Of a stretch of DNA of 64,000 bases, positions 58,639-64,000 are shown piece after piece. The notes below the pieces were generated by a model, which had not been told where the DNA came from, searched no databases, and saw only the letters and a program-made list of their open reading frames with translations. Position numbers and translations under genes: made by a program. This stretch comes from Selaginella moellendorffii (Eukaryota; Streptophyta; Lycopodiopsida; Selaginellales; Selaginellaceae), in the NCBI RefSeq assembly GCF_000143415.4, contig NW_003314335.1:712113-776112 (forward strand), read 5' to 3'. Every line of letters starts with the position of its first letter. Position 1 is the first letter of the stretch.

Positions 58639-59056
58639 GATGGCATGTATTTATTTAAAAATGTAACTTATTATGGCATGGGGTTCCATGCCATTGTATT
58701 AATATTAAAAGACAATTCTTTGAGAGGATTTGCATTATACTAGAAGTGTTAAAGCATGTTATTGGAAGTCTACGAAATTGTTTTATTAATAAGGGAAAAG
58801 TAAAGATTGAATGGGGACTTGGGCTCCACCTAGACTCGGAGCAACTGAGCCAATATTAAAAAGATGGAAAGAAATTGGACGACGATGACAAGGAGAAGAG
58901 AGAGGTGAAGCAGTGGCAGGGGGAGGAGAAGTGATTGAGTAGACATTTCCTTGTTTAAAATAAAATGGCATGTGCCTCAATGTAGTTGAATTTTGTTATA
59001 TTTATATACTATATAAAGGTTTGGAAACCTTATTTTACAAGTGGGATAATAAATAT

Positions 59057-59080
59057 TCCCACTTTAACGAAATAGAGCTT
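59057..59080 (-). repeat. Right terminal inverted repeat (24 bp)
   Basis: Exact reverse complement of 45456-45479, followed by ATGC (59081-59084). Just inside, an extra AGTGGGA...TCCCACT inverted pair (59039-59063) partly repeats the TIR. Confidence 0.95.
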
Positions 59081-59084
59081 ATGC

Positions 59085-59432
59085 TACTTTGGTCCTTTTC
59101 AGGTGATTGAAAGGATCAATGAGGTGGCATTTCGGCTGGCTCTTCCTCAAGGGTGCAAGCTCCATGATGTGTTCCACGTTTCCGAGCTCAAGTTGCATTA
59201 CGGTCCGACTCCCTTGTCGACAGTGGAAGTTCCAGTCCGTTCGTTGGGGGACCAGCATCTGGTTGTGCCAGATAAGGTGATCGATGTGGAGACTCGTCAG
59301 CTGCGTCGACGTACGATTAAGCGTTATCTTGTTCGCTGGATGAACACTGGGGGGGATACAGACACCTGGCTTTCTCAACAAGAGTTCGATCGTCTGTGTA
59401 AGGAACCAACTCGCCGAGGTGTCGTAGGCTAA
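59085..59432 (+). pseudogene. Gypsy integrase C-terminus with chromodomain (severed 3' part)
   Basis: Continues the integrase cut at 45455: VIERINEVAFRLALPQGCKL, HDVFHVSELKLHYGP, then a chromodomain-like PDKVIDVETRQLRRRTIKRY LVRW and DTWLSQQEFDRLC, with a stop at 59430. The chromodomain marks the element as a chromovirus, a class that targets heterochromatin. Confidence 0.88.
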
Positions 59433-59469
59433 AGGAACCCCGAAAGCATGACCAAAATGACAAAGAGTT

Positions 59470-60090
59470 CATCGGATGGGACCAAGTCGAAGATCGAGTC
59501 CAAGACCGACTCTAGGACCGAGTTCGAGATCGAGTCCGGAATCGAGTCCGAGACCGACTCGAGGACCGAGTTCGAGTCCGAGTTCGAGACCGAGTTCGAG
59601 ACGGAGTCCGAGATCTGAAATCGGGTCCGAGACCGAGTCCGAGGTCGAGTCCGAAGTCGGGTCCGAGATCGGGTCCGAGATCGAGTCCGAGATCGAGTCC
59701 GAAACCGAATCCGAAGTCGGATCCGAAATCGGGTCCGAGATCAAGCCAGAGACTAAGTCCAAATACTAATACGGGTCAAGGGGTGAAAGCCCAAAGCGTG
59801 CGTCTCCCAGGGGGGGGGGGGGGGCTGCAGGGGGTTCCAAAAGTACAGTAGGGATAGTGAGGTCCAGGATCCAGTTTTGAAGGGACTCTCCAATTGGGCT
59901 TCCAAACCGACTTGAGGTTGAGACTGGGACCGAGGGGCCTTGGGTGGGAGTGAGCATGGACTTGGCTGGTGCCGGAGGGGCCATCCAAGGAAGTGCTCAA
60001 GAGCAGCTCCCACTCCCGAAAGGGAAACCGATTGCGGTGCTCCCGACTCATGTGGAGTGGTGCCCCACTTGAGTACCATGCGGCTCATTG
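59470..60090 (-). pseudogene. Inverted fragment of a gypsy leader
   Basis: On the minus strand this parallels 61310-62200: both read FHP/FTP near a GGGAGACG...GCTTTGGGC motif, then continue into the GAGTCC-type hexamer array. It contains a G-run of about 14 at 59809-59823. It is a relic of a related retroelement in the opposite orientation, next to the truncated first gypsy element. Confidence 0.65.
59484..59760. repeat. Degenerate GAGTCC hexanucleotide array
   Basis: Variants of GAGTCCGAGATC, GACCGAGTCCGA and similar, repeated in 6-bp register. It is in inverse orientation to the array at 61595-62200. Confidence 0.9.
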
Positions 60091-60563
60091 GTCCTCGCCC
60101 TTCCTAGGGGCTTGGGCCTTCCTTCGGGATGGAAGTGGGGGGCGAGAGGTACCCATACCGGGCCGCTAGGCCACGATGTTTCGCCCCGGTGTCCCGAAGC
60201 AAGTGTTGCACTCAAGACTTGGGATTTAGAGGGTCCCATGATCAAGTCTTGTGGTACCAAAGGATGTTAGGAACCTGGAAGCTTGGTGTGCTTGGCTGCT
60301 TGTGCTTGCGGGGAGTGTAGCCGAACCTTAAGTCCAGTCTAACCCGGGGAGGGGGATTGGGAGTGATTTGGGAATCCGTGGATGGAAGGCTAACCCCCCG
60401 TTGCTCGTGCAGTGAGTAGCTGAGACCAAGTAGGAGCTGGTACCATAGGCGAGAACCTTGGCAAGGGAACTTAGCAAAAGCAAGGGCGGTGTTGGACGGA
60501 TAGACGAGGTAAGCTGGCAAATTGGAAAGGAAAAATTTGTGGCTTACAATTTGGTATCGGAGC

Positions 60564-62411
60564 CTTTATCTCAGTTCTAGCGAAGGATAGTGTAAGCGAC
60601 TAATTTTTCCATTTTACTTTAGTCACTTAACCGCACCTCCGACCACTTGGAGGAGTCTCATTCACAACCTCCATAAGTCCCAGTTAGGACTTGGGGCTTG
60701 CTAGCCCCGAGAATGGCCTCCGTGCCACTCCACCTTTGCACTTGGTCCAAGTGCTCCACGTGTCCGATCCCATGACCGACACCCCAAGGTACCCCTGACA
60801 TATCGGCCCGTTACGCTAAGGCCATGCCCATTCACCTTGGTCACACCGGTGGTCTAACACCACATAATGCATCATTGTCCCGTCTCTCAAAGACTGGGCC
60901 ATCCGTCCATGAGCGATCATCCCCGATCTACTCCTTAGCATCCTTAGGATGCCCGCAGACATGGGGAATAGCCTTCCCCGACAACTCCTTTCCAGTCCCC
61001 ACCAAGTCCCTTTTAGTCTATGGCCGTGTTCGCCAACACTGCCACTGGATCAAGGCCCGCAGGCCTGACCGCTAAGTCCCACTGTCCTTTGGGACTTCCT
61101 CACCATGTGACCGTCTCCTTGGTCACTGCATTAGAGGCCTACTCCTCTTCCCTTTCACCGTTTGGGACTTTGGGACAACATTTCGGAACACCGTGGCCTT
61201 ACGCAAGCCTCATGGGTACTCTCCTCGCCTTTCGCCTTTAGGTGCTCTAGCCATGGGCTTAGAGCGAGGTTCCGTTGAGCCACGACAGGTATCCAAGTAG
61301 GTAGTGCCACCCGCACTTGGATTGGGAGCATCGGCTAGTCGATCTCCCGGGGGAACTAGAGCCAGCTCTTGAACACTTCACCAAGCTACCCCGCTTGTCG
61401 GTCTGTGTTCACTCTAGTCTTGGACTTCCCAGTGGGCAGCTCATCACCCAACACGGGGTCCGGCCTTCCTGGGCCAAACTGGCCTTTCCTGGCCAAACTG
61501 GCTCCACTGCAGTCCTCCCCCTTACTATACTTTTGGAGCTCACCAAACCCCCCAGGGTCTGGGAGACGAACGCTTTGGGCTTTCACCCTCTCAGACTCGA
61601 ACTCGGACTCGGACTCGGACTCGGACTCGGACTCGGACTCGGACTCGGACTCGGACTCGGACTTGGACTCGGGCTCGGTCTCGGACTCGGGCTCGGTCTC
61701 GGCCTCGGCCTCGGTCTCGGTCTCGGTCCCGATCTCGGTCTTGGTCTCAGTCTTGGTCTCGGTCTCGGTCCCGGTCTCGGTCTCGACTTCGGACTCCATC
61801 TCAGGTCCATCTCGGACTCCATCTCGGGTCCATCTCAGACTCCATCTCGGGTCCCTCTCGGACTCCATTTCAGGTCCATCTCGGACTCCTTCTCGGACTC
61901 CATTTCGGGTCCATCTCGGGTCCACCTCGGACTCCATCTCGGACTCCATCTTGGACTCCATCTCGGACTCTACTTCGGACTCCACTTCGGACTCCAACTT
62001 GGGTCCATCTCGGACTCCACTTCGGACTCCAACTCGGGTCCATCTCGGACTCCACTTCGGACTCCAACTCGGGTCCATCTCGGACTCCACTTCGGACTCC
62101 AACTCGGGTCCATCTCGGACTCCATCTCGGACTCCATCTCGGGTCCATCTCAGACTCCATCTCGGGTCCCTCTCGGACTCCATTTCGGGTCCCTTTATGG
62201 AGCCTCGCTTTTTGCTCGCTTCGTGCTCGTTCCTCGAGCACTTTGTTGGGAGTTCCACTCCCGCTCTTGACTTTTCAAGTCGGAGCTTTTGGTCCAAACG
62301 TGTTACGCTCGTTTGGCTCTCGCTTCGGCCACTACCACGTGGCGCCCTTCCAGCTCCACTTTTGGGGCCTAGGGATTTTGTGTCTCACAGATAGAGGCGG
62401 ATTGCTGGGAG
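60564..62411. other. Long retroelement leader, noncoding
   Basis: No recognisable protein. Frames across the hexamer array (61595-62200) are open on both strands only because the repeat unit is a multiple of three. Short segments at 60820-61240 are open, but they are C-rich and match nothing. Confidence 0.55.
61595..62200. repeat. CTCGGA hexanucleotide array grading into 15-mer units
   Basis: A nearly pure (CTCGGA)n run at about 61597-61670 changes to CTCGGT variants and then to higher-order units such as CCATCTCGGACTCCA and CCAACTCGGGTCCATCT to 62195. On plus it would read Leu-Gly or Ser-Asp repeats depending on frame. Confidence 0.95.
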
Positions 62412-64000
62412 ATGGCAAGGGCAGGGCGTAAGCGAACCCAGGCGGAGACGGAACCTCCGCCGGAGCTGGAGCCTCCGGTCGAACAAAAGGCTATGGATGA
62501 GGAATCCTTGCATGAGGAGGACTCTAGTGAGGAAACTTCCAAACAGGAGTCCGGTGGTGAGGTTCGGTCGTCCAAGGCTCGATTGGATGTGCTAGAAGGA
62601 TAGTTGGCACAAACCAATGCCCTGCTGGAAACTCTCGTACGCAAGCTAAAGCGTGACGAGAGGCGGAAGAAAAAGAAAAAGACTGCGGATGCTGGCAGCG
62701 CAGAAGGTGCGGATCTTTCGGGCGGGACTGAGGCAAAACCAGACAAGGTTGAACAGACCGAAGTAGAATCAGTCCCTCAGGCAGTTCCCAAGTACAAACC
62801 AAAGCCCCCACCGGTCTTCAAGGGAGTGAACGACTATAAGGTGGTGGAGGATTGGTTTTACGATATGGAGGACTACTTCCGAGCGTTGCGGTTACCAAGC
62901 TCGGAGAAGGTCCCATGTGCAAAACCATACTTGGCAGATAATGCCAAGTCTTGGTGGAGAACGACGAAGGCCAACGAAGGACCAATGGCCACTTGGGACA
63001 TGATGAAGGCGAGGATCCGCGCAACATACGTTCCTCCGAATGCCACTCTGCATCTGAGAGATGAGCTGAGTAGGCTGAAGCAGACTGGAACCATCCAGGA
63101 ATATGTGAATGGGTTCATGGCAAAGAGGATACTTGTCACGGACATGGGGGATATGGATGCATTCCATGCCTTCATATCAGGTTTGCAAACCTGGGCTCAC
63201 GGTGAGGTGATGCGGTGGAACCCGACCAACTACAAGGAAGCGTTGGATGCGGCCATCAAGGTGCATTTCAACGATAACCTGTGAAAGGGGAACACGATGG
63301 GGTCGGGATCCACATTTAGCAAAGGGGCCAAACCAAGGGGAACGTATAGCAAGGGGAAATTCAAAAGGAGTTTCTCTAAGAATGAGTCCTCGGGGTTCCG
63401 GAAAGGCAAATTCGGTGGCCAGCGAGCGAGTACGTGGGGGAGTCAAGCGAAAAAAGACAAACCCACGGATAAGAAGGTCAAGTCGTATAGCAGCGTGGGA
63501 AACAACATATGCTACAACTGCGGTGAAGCGGGACACTTCTCGAGGGAATGTCCCTACCCGAAGAAGGCCAGAGCTAATATGGCCATCAAGTCGGGTGAAG
63601 TCCAAACTGAGGTATGTGATCCAGTCCCTAACTCAAAGTTACTCATTACACGAGCAACTTTGGTAGAGAGTCGTTCGCGACATCTACTAGCCCTCCGAGG
63701 GAAGCTCGGAGGTAGCTTTGTTAAGATCCTTATTGACACAGGTGCTTCGGATAATTTTGTGGCTGCAGACATAGTCCGGCAAGCCGGACTAACGGTGCAG
63801 CGGCTAGGCGAACCAAGGACTATAGAGTTTGTTCAAGGTAGCCAAAGCACCGATGAGGTACTTCGACAAGCGAGAGTCGAAGTGGGGACATGGAAAGTGG
63901 ACATGGCGGGATTTGACGTGATCTTCGGAATGGATTGGTTTAATAGGTTCGTGGTAGCCCTACATGGACAAGGTAGGAACCTTGTGGTATTGGCAAATGC
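62412..64000 (+). CDS. Gypsy gag-protease (second element), partial at right edge
   Basis: Starts MARAGRKRTQAETEPPPELE. A single TAG (62601-62603) and a single TGA (63282-63284) interrupt an otherwise continuous frame. Gag: PPVFKGVNDYKVVEDWFYDM, WWRTTKANEGPMATWDMMKA, HLRDELSRLKQTGTIQEYVN. A basic linker (GKFKRSFSKNESSGFRKGKF) leads to a CCHC knuckle, CYNCGEAGHFSRECP, then an aspartic protease with LIDTGASDNFVAAD and VIFGMDWFNRF. The frame is open to the window edge. The stops probably arose by C-to-T change (CAG to TAG, CGA to TGA). Confidence 0.88.

Larger units (their letters stand above)
45999..58694. repeat. Dispersed 22-bp palindrome family, about 26 copies
   Basis: Form: half-site ATGGCRTG, 6-nt centre (often AGGCCN, NGGCCT or AGCCCA), half-site CAYGCCAT. 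Good copies start at 46086, 46684, 46843, 46991, 48333, 48390, 50302, 50400, 51012, 51087, 51936, 52015, 52174, 52309, 53074, 53151, 53211, 54500, 55972, 56113, 56304, 57521, 57596 and 58673. Degenerate or half copies lie at 45999, 46494, 50237, 58639 and 58964. Those at 50303-50322 and 57521-57542 are perfect palindromes. None was noticed outside 45456-59080. Paired changes (CATG with CATG, CGTG with CACG) preserve the symmetry in many copies. They could be transposase-binding or methylation-related sites, or a tiny proliferating repeat. Confidence 0.9.
45456..59080. mobile_element. 13,625-bp multi-gene DNA transposon with 24-bp TIRs and ATGC target duplication
   Basis: The ends are perfect 24-bp inverted repeats (45456-45479 and 59057-59080, beginning AAGCTCTATTTCG). 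They are flanked by ATGC at 45452-45455 and 59081-59084. Excision in silico restores the gypsy integrase frame, which proves the boundaries. Contents from the left: a noncoding end, a minus-strand DDE-like transposase gene (47043-50153), a repeat-rich noncoding centre (50154-53045), and a long plus-strand multi-intron gene (53046-58401) with a ParB-like domain and an FCP1-like phosphatase domain. About 26 copies of a 22-bp palindrome are distributed throughout. I cannot place it in a named superfamily: the TIR sequence and 4-bp duplication do not match CACTA, hAT, Mutator or PIF/Harbinger rules. Confidence 0.88.
40442..59432 (+). mobile_element. Ty3/gypsy chromovirus retrotransposon, split by a nested DNA element
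   Basis: Order: 5' LTR, tRNA-iMet primer site, gag, protease, RT, RNase H and integrase to 45455, then a 13.6-kb insertion, then the integrase C-terminus with chromodomain (59085-59432). Removing the insertion and one ATGC copy restores the reading KLTQCYFGPFQVIERINEVA across the junction. No 3' LTR was found after 59432, so the element seems truncated there by other repeat sequence. Frameshifts and stops in RNase H and integrase show that it is inactive. Confidence 0.9.
60552..64000 (+). mobile_element. Second Ty3/gypsy retrotransposon, 5' part
   Basis: A primer-site-like TGGTATCGGAGC at 60552-60563 (one mismatch to the tRNA-iMet site) follows a sequence ending GGCTTACA, the probable LTR end. 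The LTR start cannot be fixed because the other LTR is outside the window. A leader of about 1.85 kb precedes gag. The element runs off the right edge within protease or the start of pol. Confidence 0.8.

Noticed and set aside
45999-58694. CRISPR array as an explanation of the regular palindromes
   Set aside because: Spacing is irregular (tens to over a thousand bases), the repeats diverge, and the context is a eukaryotic transposon.
59484-59760. Telomere or centromere satellite
   Set aside because: The unit is not TTTAGGG and the array is short, degenerate and embedded in a retroelement leader.
61317-62394. Frames of 300 or more codons on both strands over the hexamer array (Leu-Gly, Ser-Asp or Glu-Ser repeats)
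   Set aside because: The repeat unit is a multiple of three, so every frame stays open. There is no codon bias or flanking domain to support a protein.

Overview
The window is plant nuclear DNA, most likely from a lycophyte such as Selaginella (inference). The evidence is many intron-bearing genes with very short GT-AG introns (about 40-70 bp), a P-class PPR gene, a nuclear Ycf20-like plastid gene, a plastid-type GART, a plant LRR receptor kinase and plant retrotransposon primer sites. There are no operons. An 895-base assembly gap lies at 23726-24620.

The first 20 kb is gene-dense: the 3' part of a GPI-transamidase PIG-S gene; a Ser/Thr kinase; a subtilase that lacks the usual PA domain; a laccase relic; a Pro-rich coiled-coil protein; a PWP2/UTP1 pseudogene; a PPR gene divergent from a Ycf20-like gene with 49 bp between start codons; three tandem DUF604 (Fringe-like) glycosyltransferase genes, the third frameshifted; and a secreted BBE-like FAD oxidoreductase. 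From 21 to 28 kb a large diverged inverted duplication of PPR relics and a small acidic-protein gene surrounds the gap. An Hsp70 relic, a tRNA-Phe and a tRNA-Glu half follow. From 29 to 40 kb are GART, a RING-CH membrane protein, an LRR receptor kinase, a small three-exon gene, and relics of NADH-GOGAT, GART and the receptor kinase.

From 40.4 kb to the end the window is nested transposons. A Ty3/gypsy chromovirus (5' LTR 40442-40658) is split inside its integrase by a 13,625-bp DNA element at 45456-59080. That element has 24-bp terminal inverted repeats and a 4-bp ATGC target duplication. On its left it carries a leftward gene with the look of a DDE-type transposase (NAGSEN and GHTHED motifs). 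On its right is a long, multi-intron rightward gene that appears to join a ParB-like domain, acidic and basic linkers and a C-terminal FCP1/SCP-like HAD phosphatase domain. About 26 copies of a 22-bp palindrome (ATGGCRTG-6 nt-CAYGCCAT) lie across it, many in introns. This element is the best candidate for an undescribed system. A second gypsy element runs off the right edge (62.4-64 kb), preceded by a long leader with a hexanucleotide array, part of which is also present in inverted orientation at 59.5-60.1 kb.

All functional calls are from reading translated sequence by eye. Exon joins were checked for GT-AG and reading phase where stated.
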